Source of the DNA: an uncultured Bacteroidota bacterium
GTDB lineage: Bacteria > Bacteroidota > Bacteroidia > Bacteroidales > P3
Reading direction: 5' to 3'
Length of the DNA: 49,468 nt
NCBI GenBank assembly: GCA_902774395.1
Contig: CACYIK010000021.1
Coordinates: 1-49,468, forward strand
Positions 1-7,302 of this stretch are shown piece after piece; position 1 is the first letter of the stretch, and every line of letters begins with the position of its first letter. The notes beneath the pieces were generated by a model. That model was not told the origin of the DNA. It searched no databases and saw nothing but the letters and a program-made list of their open reading frames with translations. Both the position numbers and the translations under genes were made by a program.

Positions 1-531
1 GGTGATTCCATATCGGACGGCCAGGGCAGACTGCACACGGCGCAAGGCGGCATTGCCAAGACGACGATCGAAATACAGCACCTCGGAAACCTTGATGTTC
101 CCATCACCGACAGACAAGCTGACGTTGGAGGAAGGCATGTCGGGAGAGGACTGACGCAAAGTGTGAATCACTGGCCTGTGGTCAGACTCCCTGGCATAGC
201 GAATGGCTGTACTGCCGGACAAAATGCGTTCGGTTGTCAGCCCTTGAACAATGCTGTCGGCAAAAGCAAGTTGCCACACGGAGGCTTCAGTATCCACGAC
301 AGGCTTGTAGACCACAACAATGGTGTAGTCTTCGGCATAAGGGATGCTGTCGAAATGAAGCGGTGTGGTTGTTGCCGGATGGAAGTTCATCACGGAATTG
401 GCCGATGGACAAGTCCAATGGAATGCCGGACTTGGAAACTCCTGATTGGTCTGACCCCTCACGATGTTGGAGGATAGGTGAAGAATCGCAAGCACTGAAA
501 AGAGCGCTACTGAAATAAATTGTTTCTTCAT
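1..531 (-). CDS. Secreted LamG/DUF8202-like protein, N-terminal part (cut by window edge)
   Basis: The reverse complement from an ATG at 531-529 reads open for 177 codons to the left edge. It begins with a signal peptide (MKKQFISVALFSVLAIL..., cleavage probably after VRGQ). The readable part ends with a segment (EVLYFDRRLG, then RRVQSALAVRYGIT) that matches the end of concanavalin/LamG-like domains in large Bacteroidetes surface proteins, where a 'VE(S/T)YLA(I/L)KYGIT' signature is typical. It is therefore probably the start of a large exported protein, perhaps a type IX secretion substrate; its C-terminus is not visible. The family assignment rests on this signature only. No clear TAnnTTTG promoter was found between 532 and 900. 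Confidence 0.7.
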   Translation of the reverse strand, partial: MKKQFISVALFSVLAILHLSSNIVRGQTNQEFPSPAFHWTCPSANSVMNFHPATTTPLHFDSIPYAEDYTIVVVYKPVVDTEASVWQLAFADSIVQGLTTERILSGSTAIRYARESDHRPVIHTLRQSSPDMPSSNVSLSVGDGNIKVSEVLYFDRRLGNAALRRVQSALAVRYGIT

Positions 532-913
532 GGTTTGTATTAGTTAATATTGAATCTCTTTGGCGTTTTCATCAACGTTTCTATATATAACAATAACATT
601 CTTGTCGCAACACCGCACAACAACAACTATCGCCTGATGCACGGCGCATGCACAATTCCACAAAAAATGCCTTGTGCCGTTCAATCAGACCATAGAAATG
701 CTCATATTTCTGCCGGTCATTTATTGTCATTCCGAAACGTTTCCTCTATAAAATAGGATTTTTTTGACCCAAAAATCTACAAGGGCCTGAAAAAAAGTCG
801 AAATTTAACATTATTTAACACCATGTAGACTCAACCCACAAACGCAATACGCTGCTAAAAAGCTATTTTTTCTCACCCAAAGTAAAATATTTCCCCACAA
901 CGAACGTTATAGA

Positions 914-1168
914 AAAGTAAAAAGTAAAAAGTAAAAAGTAAAAAGTAAAAAGTAAAAACTAAAAACCAAAAACTAAAAAGACTAAACACTAAACACTAAA
1001 CACTAAACACTAAACACTTTCAATTCAACCCCTTAAACCTTTCAAACCTCTTAAACCCTTTAAACCTCTTAAACCTCTTAAACCCCTTAAACCCCTTAAA
1101 CCTTTTAATCTTTTAATCTTTTAATCTTTTAATCTTTTTAACTTTTTAACCCTTCAAACCTCTTAAAC
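914..1168. repeat. Composite 7-bp and 8/9-bp tandem repeats
   Basis: The gap 532-1171 holds no credible gene. Its left part (532-900) is AT-rich with no recognised signal. From 914 there is a run of AAAAAGT heptamers, then CTAAACA heptamers (about 980-1016), then units of 8-10 bp of the type CTTAAACCT and TTTTAATC up to the start codon of the lipoprotein at 1172. The order AAAAAGT block then CTAAACA block recurs at 18581-18730. Confidence 0.85.
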
Positions 1169-1171
1169 TTA

Positions 1172-2071
1172 ATGAAAAACCTAGTCTTTCTTGTCCTTTC
1201 TTGTCTTCTGGTCACCGCGTGCAGTGAGGATGAGGACTTCGTTCCGCCGGCATTCCTCCATATCGACGCCGTCGAGATAGTGCCCCCCTCCTCGAACGCC
1301 ATCACCCTCGACCCCGGCTTCTACACCTCCGAGGTCACCGCCGTCTACGCCGTGGCCCACTACCCCGACGCAAGGAACCTCGACACGCTGGGTCTCTTCC
1401 ACCTGCCCTTCACCGTCCCCGTGCTCCACTCGGGCGACGTCGACTACCTAGAACTCTACCCCGCCGTCAAGCAGAGCGGCGTCTCGGGCTCCCTCCCCTA
1501 CTACACCTTCTACAAGCCCATACGCCTGAAGAACCTCACGCTGACCACGGGCGACACGCTGCGCCTCGGCACCCTCTCCACCACCTACGGCATCACCCTC
1601 TCTGACGTGCTGATGTACGAGTTCTTCGAACCCACCGAGGGCAGCCTCCTCTTCGACTCCGTCGACTGGGTGAAGCACGACCCCTCGGGCGCCTGCACGG
1701 GTGAGGGCTACGCCACGGTCCACGTGCCCGACTCCATGCTCTACGTACCCTTCGCCATCAAACGCGACTTCTACGTCTCCGACCCCTCACGCATCGTCTA
1801 CCTCGAGCTCGACACCCGCTCGACACTGCCCTTCGAGGTATACATGCACTCCTACTATACCACCGGCGGCAGCATCGACATGCAGCGCGTCATGGTGGTC
1901 AACCCCTCCGATCACTGGCAGCACATGTACATCAACCTGGGCCGCACCTGGAGCTGGTTCAACCATAACCCGCAGTTCCAAATCTCCTTCGCAGCACTGA
2001 ACTACGACGGCGTAGAAGGCGACATACGCATCGACAACGTCAAACTCATCACCACCGCAAACGTTTTATAA
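1172..2071 (+). CDS. Lipoprotein of unknown function, partner of sugar transferase
   Basis: A 299-residue protein with a lipoprotein signal peptide (MKNLVFLVLSCLLVTAC, lipid-bearing Cys17), so it should sit in the outer or inner membrane facing the periplasm or surface. The first 17 residues are nearly the same as those of the FKBP lipoprotein at 6557-7297. The body is a predicted beta-rich fold with no catalytic motif I recognise; similar lipoproteins beside exopolysaccharide transferase genes are known in Bacteroidetes, but no function is established. Its stop codon overlaps the start of the next gene (TAATG at 2069-2073), which implies translational coupling with the sugar transferase and a role at the same cell-surface pathway (inference). 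Confidence 0.8.
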   Translation: MKNLVFLVLSCLLVTACSEDEDFVPPAFLHIDAVEIVPPSSNAITLDPGFYTSEVTAVYAVAHYPDARNLDTLGLFHLPFTVPVLHSGDVDYLELYPAVKQSGVSGSLPYYTFYKPIRLKNLTLTTGDTLRLGTLSTTYGITLSDVLMYEFFEPTEGSLLFDSVDWVKHDPSGACTGEGYATVHVPDSMLYVPFAIKRDFYVSDPSRIVYLELDTRSTLPFEVYMHSYYTTGGSIDMQRVMVVNPSDHWQHMYINLGRTWSWFNHNPQFQISFAALNYDGVEGDIRIDNVKLITTANVL

Positions 2072-3549
2072 TGCAGAAAAAACAAACCCTGAAATACATC
2101 CTTTGCGACTACCTCGCAGCCCTGCTGTCGTGGGGCGCCCTCTTCACGTTCCGCAAAGTCGTCCTCGAAGCCCAATTTTCAACTTTCAATTTTCAATTTT
2201 CAATTTTATCTGACAGCAACTTCTGGCTGGGCCTCCTGCTCATCCCCCTGGGATGGCTCTCGCTCTACACCATCCAGGGCACCTACCGCAATACCCTCCG
2301 CAAGGCCCGCCTGCCGGAGCTCCTCGACACCGCCCTGGCCACACTCATCGGCTCCGTGGTGCTCTTCTTCCTCCTGCTCATCGACGACCAGGTGGGACCC
2401 CTCCGCAACCACTACCTGGCCTTCCTCTTCCTCCTGGCGGTACACTTCCTCCTGACCTACCTGCCGCGTCTGCTCCTGACCTCGCAGACGGTGCGCCGCG
2501 TACACTCACGCGAGATAGGCTTCCCGACGCTGATGATAGGCTCCGGCAGCAAAGCCCTCCACACCTACCTCGACATCGAGAACCAGGAGACCTACTCCGG
2601 CAACCTCTTCGTGGGATACATCATGGTTAATGATAATTCATCATTCATCACTCATCATTCATCACTCATCACTCATAATTCATCATTCATCACTCATCAC
2701 TCATCATTAGAAAACGTCATGCCCTGTCTGGGCTCGCTGGCCGACCTGCGGACGCTGGTGGAGAAACACCATATCGAGGAGGTCATCATCGCCCTCGAAG
2801 AGGACCAGAAAGACCATATCGGCGACATCCTGCGCACCCTCAACACCTCGGGCGACCTCATCATCAAGCTCACGCCCGACACACGCGACCTCGTCATCGG
2901 CTCCGTCAAGCAGGACTCCATCTTCCACTCCCCCTTCATCGTCATCAACAACCGCCTGATGCCCGAATGGGCCTACTCCGTCAAGCGGTTGGGCGACATC
3001 TTCCTCTCGCTGCTGGCCATGGTGCTCCTCTCGCCCGTCTACCTCGTCACCGCCATCATCGTGAAATGCACCTCGCCGGGACCCGTCTTCTACGCCCAGG
3101 AGCGCATAGGCTACCACGGCCGCGCCTTCCGCATGCACAAGTTCCGCTCGATGTATGTTGACGCCGAACAGTCGGGCCCCGCCCTCTCGAAAGACGACGA
3201 CCCCCGCATCACGCCCTTCGGACGCTTCATGCGCAAGGTGCGCCTGGACGAGATACCCCAGTTCTGGAACGTGCTCCGCGGCACCATGTCCATCGTCGGT
3301 CCCCGCCCCGAGCGTCAGTTCTACATCGACCAGATAGTGAAACGCGCCCCGGAGTACATGCTCCTGCAGCGCGTCAAGCCCGGCATCACCTCCTGGGGCC
3401 AGGTGAAATACGGCTATGCCTCCACGGTCGACGAGATGGTCGAGCGTCTCCGCTACGACCTCCTCTACCTGGACAACATGTCCATCACCACCGACCTGAA
3501 GATCATGGTCTACACGGCCAAGATCATCCTCCAAGGCCGCGGGAAATAG
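2071..3549 (+). CDS. Undecaprenyl-phosphate sugar-1-phosphate transferase (exopolysaccharide type)
   Basis: A 492-residue polyprenyl glycosylphosphotransferase, expected to start a surface polysaccharide by moving a sugar-1-phosphate from a nucleotide sugar to undecaprenyl phosphate at the inner membrane. Several N-terminal membrane helices (about 10-160) and a central nucleotide-binding-like region (about 165-290) precede the catalytic Bac_transf domain (about 300-492) with KRLGDIF, KFRSM near residue 355, DEIPQFWNVLRG near 394 and VGPRPE near 409. Two stretches do not belong to the family: residues 36-46 (heptamer TTCAATT run, nt 2176-2208) and residues 187-214 (SSFITHH/SSLITHH repeats, nt 2629-2712). 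Both are in-frame copies of the intergenic repeats and lie outside the catalytic domain, so activity is probably kept. Confidence 0.93.
   Translation: MQKKQTLKYILCDYLAALLSWGALFTFRKVVLEAQFSTFNFQFSILSDSNFWLGLLLIPLGWLSLYTIQGTYRNTLRKARLPELLDTALATLIGSVVLFFLLLIDDQVGPLRNHYLAFLFLLAVHFLLTYLPRLLLTSQTVRRVHSREIGFPTLMIGSGSKALHTYLDIENQETYSGNLFVGYIMVNDNSSFITHHSSLITHNSSFITHHSSLENVMPCLGSLADLRTLVEKHHIEEVIIALEEDQKDHIGDILRTLNTSGDLIIKLTPDTRDLVIGSVKQDSIFHSPFIVINNRLMPEWAYSVKRLGDIFLSLLAMVLLSPVYLVTAIIVKCTSPGPVFYAQERIGYHGRAFRMHKFRSMYVDAEQSGPALSKDDDPRITPFGRFMRKVRLDEIPQFWNVLRGTMSIVGPRPERQFYIDQIVKRAPEYMLLQRVKPGITSWGQVKYGYASTVDEMVERLRYDLLYLDNMSITTDLKIMVYTAKIILQGRGK
2629..2712 (+). repeat. Heptamer tract inserted in frame inside the sugar transferase gene
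   Basis: Twelve units of the type TCATCAT/TCATCAC/TCATAAT read through as repeated SSFITHH / SSLITHH heptapeptides. Three 7-bp units make 21 bp, so every reading frame gives the same seven-residue cycle. The same sequence fills the gap at 3845-3970. A second, shorter tract (TTCAATT units) lies at 2176-2208. Confidence 0.9.
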
Positions 3550-3564
3550 CCATCAAGTCCTCTT

Positions 3565-3804
3565 TCAATACTTCTCTTCCAGCCAGCGGGAAAGAAAAAC
3601 ATCGTTTAAGCTATATAGGATTTTACCCTCAACAACAGTTTCATCAAGCAGATTCTTCTCAATCAACGATGCAACCGATCGATTTACCGAAGAAGGGTTA
3701 CCAAGACCATATTTACGAAGGACGGTCGCAAAACAAGTCCTTTGACTTGTAAGCCCAGAAAACAAACGGATTATCCATAGCTGACGATTATTTTTACACT
3801 GCAA
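3565..3804 (-). pseudogene. C-terminal remnant of an AAA-type ATPase (winged-helix end)
   Basis: The minus strand encodes about 75 residues with the look of the last segment of Bacteroidetes AAA ATPases of the ATPase_2/DUF234 kind: a winged-helix part (LRKYGLGNPSSVNRSVASL, then IEKNLLDE) and the usual ending YSLNDVFLSRWLEEKY. Those proteins are normally about 350-400 residues; the ATP-binding part is absent and upstream sequence is a repeat array. The only possible start is a TTG inside a promoter-like sequence, so I read it as a decayed gene fragment. It converges on the sugar transferase gene. Whether a short peptide is still made cannot be told. Confidence 0.6.
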
Positions 3805-3832
3805 ATATACAACTTATTTACAATTTCACAAA
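3802..3832 (-). promoter_or_regulatory. Bacteroidetes-type promoter facing the ATPase remnant
   Basis: On the minus strand: TTTG (3832-3829), 19 bp, TATATTTG (3809-3802). The -7 box overlaps the first codons of the remnant ORF, so it may be a relic, or drive a short transcript through the remnant. Confidence 0.55.
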
Positions 3833-3844
3833 ATGTGTAACGCA

Positions 3845-4761
3845 AAATGTAAAAACAATTCATCATTCATCACTCATCACTCATCATTCATCATTCATCA
3901 CTCATCACTCATCACCCACCACTCATCACTCATCACTCATCACCCATCACTCATCACTCATCACTCCTCACTCCTCACTCTTCTATCTCAATCAGGACTC
4001 TCAGAACTTATTTCTCCGACAGATTGTAAAAGATTTTAAAAGAATTCCTAATTCATCACTAAACACTAAACACTTAACACTAAACACTAAACACTTAACA
4101 CTCCTCACTCCTCACTCTTCTATCTCAATCAGAACTCTCAGAACCTATTTCTCCGGCAGATTTTAAAAGATTTTAAAAGAATTCCTAATTCATCACTAAA
4201 CACTTAACACTTAACACTTAACACTAAACACTAAACACTCCTCATTCATCACTCCTCACTCCTCACTCTTCTATCTCAATCAGAACTCTCAGAACTCTCA
4301 GAGCTTATTTCTCCAACAGATTGTAAAAGATTTTAAAAGAATTCCTAATTCATCACTAAACACTAAACACTTAACACTAAACACTGAACACTGAACACTC
4401 ATCACTCCTCACTCATCACTCTTCTATCTCAATCAGAACTATCAGAACTATCAGAACTTATTTCTCCGACAGATTGTAAAAGATTTTAAAAGAATTCCTA
4501 ATTCATCACTAAACACTAAACACTTAACACTAAACACTTAACACTAAACACTAAACACTCCTCACTCTTCACTCCTCACTCATCACTCATCACTCATCAC
4601 TCTTCTATCTCAATCAGAACTCTCAGAACTTATTTCTCCGACAGATTGTAAAAGATTTTAAAAGAATTCCTAATTCATCACTAAACACTAAACACTTAAC
4701 ACTAAACACTAAACACTCCTCACTCCTCACTCATCACTCATCACTCATCACTCATCACTCA
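3845..4761 (+). repeat. Satellite array: five 140-180-bp units made of 7- and 9-bp repeats
   Basis: From 3845 to 3978 the sequence is CTCATCA/TTCATCA heptamers. Five larger units then follow, beginning near 3979, 4120, 4268, 4421 and 4603. Each has the order: TCTATCTCAATCAG, one or two CAGAACTCT-type 9-mers, TTATTTCTCCGACAG, ATTGTAAAAGATTTTAAAAG, AATTCCTAATTCATCA, then CTAAACA/CTTAACA heptamers and CTCATCA/CTCCTCA heptamers. Units differ in heptamer number and by point changes. There is no gene in 3805-4763. Related single units occur at 34804-34950 (same strand) and, inverted, at 38745-38955 and 42481-42545. Confidence 0.9.
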
Positions 4762-4763
4762 AA

Positions 4764-6182
4764 TTAGTACCCTAGAATCTTAAGCATCGACTTGTAGCTC
4801 TGCTCTTTGGCGAAGAGCTTGGTGCTGTATTCGCCGTTCTCGTCCTTGTCGATGATGACATGCTTCGGTGCGGGGATGAGGCAGTGCTGGATGCCGCCGT
4901 AGCCGCCGATACTCTCCTGATAGGCGCCGGTGTGGAAGAATCCGATATACAGCGGCTCGTCCTTCTGCAACTTGGGGAGAAAGATGGCGTTGGCATGCGA
5001 GTCGGCATTGTAGTAGTCCTCCGAGTCGCACGTCAGACCGCCGAGGAACACCCGCTGGTACTCGCAGTCCCAGTGGTTGATGGGCAGCATGATGAAACGC
5101 TGGTTGATGCCCCAGGTGTCGGGCAGCGTGGTGATGAAGCTCGAGTCAATCATATACCACAGCTCACGGTCGTTCTGCTGCTTCTGGTCCAATATACTAT
5201 ATAATGTAGCGCCACTCTCGCCGACAGTGAAAGAGCCGAACTCGGTGAAGATGTTGGGCTCCTCGACGCCGCGCTGCGTGCAGATGTTCTTTATCTGCGC
5301 CAGGATTTCCTCGGCCATGTACTCGTAGTCGTAGGTCGCCGCCAGCGACACCTTCGAGGGGAAGCCGCCGCCGATATTCAGCGAGTCGAGCTCGGGACAG
5401 ATGCGCTTGAGGTCGCAGTAGACGTTGACACACTTGGCCAGCTCGTTCCAATAGTAGGCCGTGTCGCGGATGCCGGTATTGATGAAGAAGTGCAGCATCT
5501 TGAAGCGGAAGCGCGGATTGGCCTTGATCTGCTCCTCGTAGAACGACACGATGTCGTTGTAGCGGATGCCCAGACGCGAGGTGTAGAAGTCGAACTTGGG
5601 CTCCTCCTCCGAAGCGATGCGGATACCCAAAAACATCTGCTGGTCGCCAGCCTGACCGCCTTCACTTTCCGACAGCACAGCATTCAGGCAGTCGAACTCG
5701 TTCTTGTTGTCGAGCACGGGAATGACATTATGGAACCCTGCATTGAACAAGTCAACGATATTCTGCACATACTGTTCCTTCTTGAAGCCATTGCATACGA
5801 CCACTTTCTCCTTGTCTATCAATCCCTGTTCATGTAATTCCTGGATAAGGTTGATATCAAAAGCCGACGACGTCTCGAGGTTGATGTCGTTCTTCAACGC
5901 CTCCTCGAGCACAAAGGCGAAGTGGCTGCTCTTGGTGCAATAGCAGTAGTTGTACGTGCCGCGGTAGTCGGTCTTGGCGATAGCCACATTGAATAGACGC
6001 TTGGCACGCTGTATCTGCGAACTGATTTTCGGCAGGTAGGTAATCTTCAACGGAGTGCCGTACTGCTTGATAATTTCCATCAAGGGAATATCATGGAAAT
6101 AAAGCTCACCATCCTCGGTTCTGAACTCATCTTGAGGAAAATCGAAGGTTTGGTCAATCAGATCGTAATACTTGTTTTTCAT
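4764..6182 (-). CDS. speA: Arginine decarboxylase, PLP-dependent, alanine-racemase fold
   Basis: A 472-residue cytosolic decarboxylase of the ornithine/arginine/diaminopimelate decarboxylase fold, predicted to turn arginine into agmatine for polyamine synthesis. Visible features: the PLP-binding lysine in YCYCTKSSH (Lys84), the glycine-rich phosphate-binding segment LNIGGGFPSK, and a C-terminal CDSED motif (Cys385) that supplies the second active-site half in the dimer. The sequence follows the Bacteroidetes-type enzyme of about 465 residues, not the 630-residue E. coli SpeA. Substrate choice (arginine rather than another basic amino acid) comes from annotation habit in the family, not from a residue I can see. 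A promoter and a leader hairpin lie upstream. The gene stops beside the satellite array. Confidence 0.85.
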   Translation of the reverse strand: MKNKYYDLIDQTFDFPQDEFRTEDGELYFHDIPLMEIIKQYGTPLKITYLPKISSQIQRAKRLFNVAIAKTDYRGTYNYCYCTKSSHFAFVLEEALKNDINLETSSAFDINLIQELHEQGLIDKEKVVVCNGFKKEQYVQNIVDLFNAGFHNVIPVLDNKNEFDCLNAVLSESEGGQAGDQQMFLGIRIASEEEPKFDFYTSRLGIRYNDIVSFYEEQIKANPRFRFKMLHFFINTGIRDTAYYWNELAKCVNVYCDLKRICPELDSLNIGGGFPSKVSLAATYDYEYMAEEILAQIKNICTQRGVEEPNIFTEFGSFTVGESGATLYSILDQKQQNDRELWYMIDSSFITTLPDTWGINQRFIMLPINHWDCEYQRVFLGGLTCDSEDYYNADSHANAIFLPKLQKDEPLYIGFFHTGAYQESIGGYGGIQHCLIPAPKHVIIDKDENGEYSTKLFAKEQSYKSMLKILGY

Positions 6183-6238
6183 TCTAAATTGATTAAATTC
6201 AATTATTTTTACAAATCCGACTCACTCGGATTCATCTG

Positions 6239-6272
6239 CAAAGATACAACTAAATCACTTACATTGTTCAAA
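6239..6272 (-). promoter_or_regulatory. Promoter and leader hairpin of the arginine decarboxylase gene
   Basis: On the minus strand TATCTTTG lies at 6246-6239 with TTTG at 6272-6269 (22 bp spacing, slightly long). Transcription would begin near 6234, giving a leader of about 50 nt that contains the hairpin AATCCGA-gtgag-TCGGATT (6230-6212). Confidence 0.6.
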
Positions 6273-6363
6273 AATTTTCAAAAATATTGCATTATTTTTA
6301 AAAATTATTCACAAAGCACTAAAAACCAGTACCATACAGGAACTCATGCTACATAACTGCCTG

Positions 6364-6449
6364 ATACTCCGTATCAACACCGTACCAACACCGTATCAAC
6401 ACCGTACCAACTCCTACCACAGTCGGAGATGATACGGTGTTGATACGGT
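6364..6449. repeat. Inverted repeat built from CCGTA(T/C)CAACA units
   Basis: Four copies of a CCGTATCAACA/CCGTACCAACA unit are followed by GTCGGAGATGATACGG and the exact reverse complement of one unit: CCGTATCAACACCGTA at 6391-6406 pairs with 6433-6448. A relative with changed units (CTCCGACCCAA type, then GGTCGGAGATGATAGGG) lies at 27300-27400. The remainder of the gap 6183-6556 holds the promoter above and the terminator below. Confidence 0.8.
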
Positions 6450-6472
6450 TTTCATACGTCTTTTTTACAACG

Positions 6473-6513
6473 AAAAAAGGTGGGGCGTGCCGGTCAACCG
6501 GCACGCCCCACCT
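6473..6513 (-). terminator. Strong intrinsic terminator after the FKBP gene
   Basis: A 15-bp perfect stem (6479-6493 with 6498-6512), 4-nt loop, followed on the minus strand by TTTTTT (6478-6473). It closes the long minus-strand gene series that ends with the FKBP gene at 6557. Confidence 0.9.
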
Positions 6514-6556
6514 GGGAGTCAACATCCGAATCCGAGAGATTCGGACGGAAGTCTAT

Positions 6557-7297
6557 TTAATCGTTATAGGCGTCGTGGAGTTCTATCTCATATATCATAG
6601 GCGCATAGGGAGGAATACCGCCGGTACCCTTCTCGCCGAAGGCAAGTTGATAGGGGAAGTAGAAGCGGTAGACGCTGCCGGCGTTCATCACCTGGAAGGC
6701 TTCGATGAGGCCGGGGAACATCGGCGAGCCGACGACATGGATGATGGGTTCGCGCTTCCCGTAGGTCTGGTCGTAGGGCTCTCCGCTGAACATGAAGTAG
6801 CTGCGATAGTCGAAGCGTATGCGCTGGTTGAGTTTGGCGAGGGGTCCCTTGCCGGGGCGCAGCTGCTGGTAGTAGAATCCGGCAGGATGTTTCTTGACGT
6901 CGGGGTTGGCGCGGACGAGGGTGTCGAAGTAGGCCTGCTGCTGCGCGTTGACCCGCTCGCTGGTCTCCGCCGCCTGACGCTGTGCGTCGCGGGAATACAT
7001 GAACATGATATAATCGACGGCCTGGCGGGCTTCGTCGTCGCTGAGGGGCTGCTCGCCACCGGCGAGGGTATAGGCCACAGAGCGGAGCACGAGGTTGGCA
7101 TCGAGGGTGGCGAAATAGCCTTTCTGGAGGGAGGCTGCGATATTCTGGCCGTAGGCCCAGGAGAGCGAGTCGGTCTGGTTCTTGAGGACGGGCTTGCCGG
7201 CGTCGAGGGCCACACCCTTGAGGTTGTCGGCGTTGTTCTGGGCGCAGGCAGTGACGAGGAGGCAGGAGAGGACGAGGATGACGATTTTCTGTTTCAT
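6557..7297 (-). CDS. FKBP-type peptidyl-prolyl cis-trans isomerase, lipoprotein
   Basis: A 246-residue lipoprotein (lipid Cys18 in LVTAC) with an N-terminal helical region typical of FkpA/Mip proteins (about 40-130) and a C-terminal FKBP domain (about 150-246) showing FPGLIEAFQVMNAG, FPYQLAFGEKGTGGIPPYA and the closing IYEIELHD. It should speed proline isomerisation in periplasmic or outer-membrane proteins. The start lies 5 bp after the stop of the C25 protease gene, so the two are surely co-transcribed; a role in folding that protease or its secretion machinery is an inference from position. The terminator at 6473-6513 follows. Confidence 0.92.
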   Translation of the reverse strand: MKQKIVILVLSCLLVTACAQNNADNLKGVALDAGKPVLKNQTDSLSWAYGQNIAASLQKGYFATLDANLVLRSVAYTLAGGEQPLSDDEARQAVDYIMFMYSRDAQRQAAETSERVNAQQQAYFDTLVRANPDVKKHPAGFYYQQLRPGKGPLAKLNQRIRFDYRSYFMFSGEPYDQTYGKREPIIHVVGSPMFPGLIEAFQVMNAGSVYRFYFPYQLAFGEKGTGGIPPYAPMIYEIELHDAYND

Positions 7298-7302
7298 AGA
7301 GT

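Noticed and set aside
550..756. A 68-codon open frame in the left intergenic region
   Set aside because: No promoter, no signal or domain, AT-rich composition unlike the genes of this genome.
3833..4039. A 68-codon open frame encoding SSFITHH repeats
   Set aside because: It is the heptamer tract read through; the same peptide arises in any frame and no gene context supports translation.
3979..4761. Regularly spaced repeats that could be taken for a CRISPR array
   Set aside because: The 'spacers' are themselves heptamer tracts and not unique sequence, units vary in length, and no cas gene is present in the window.
6477..6513. Hairpin considered as a member of the GNRA-loop family
   Set aside because: Its loop is TCAA (TTGA on the other strand) and a T-run follows directly, so a plain terminator explains it.
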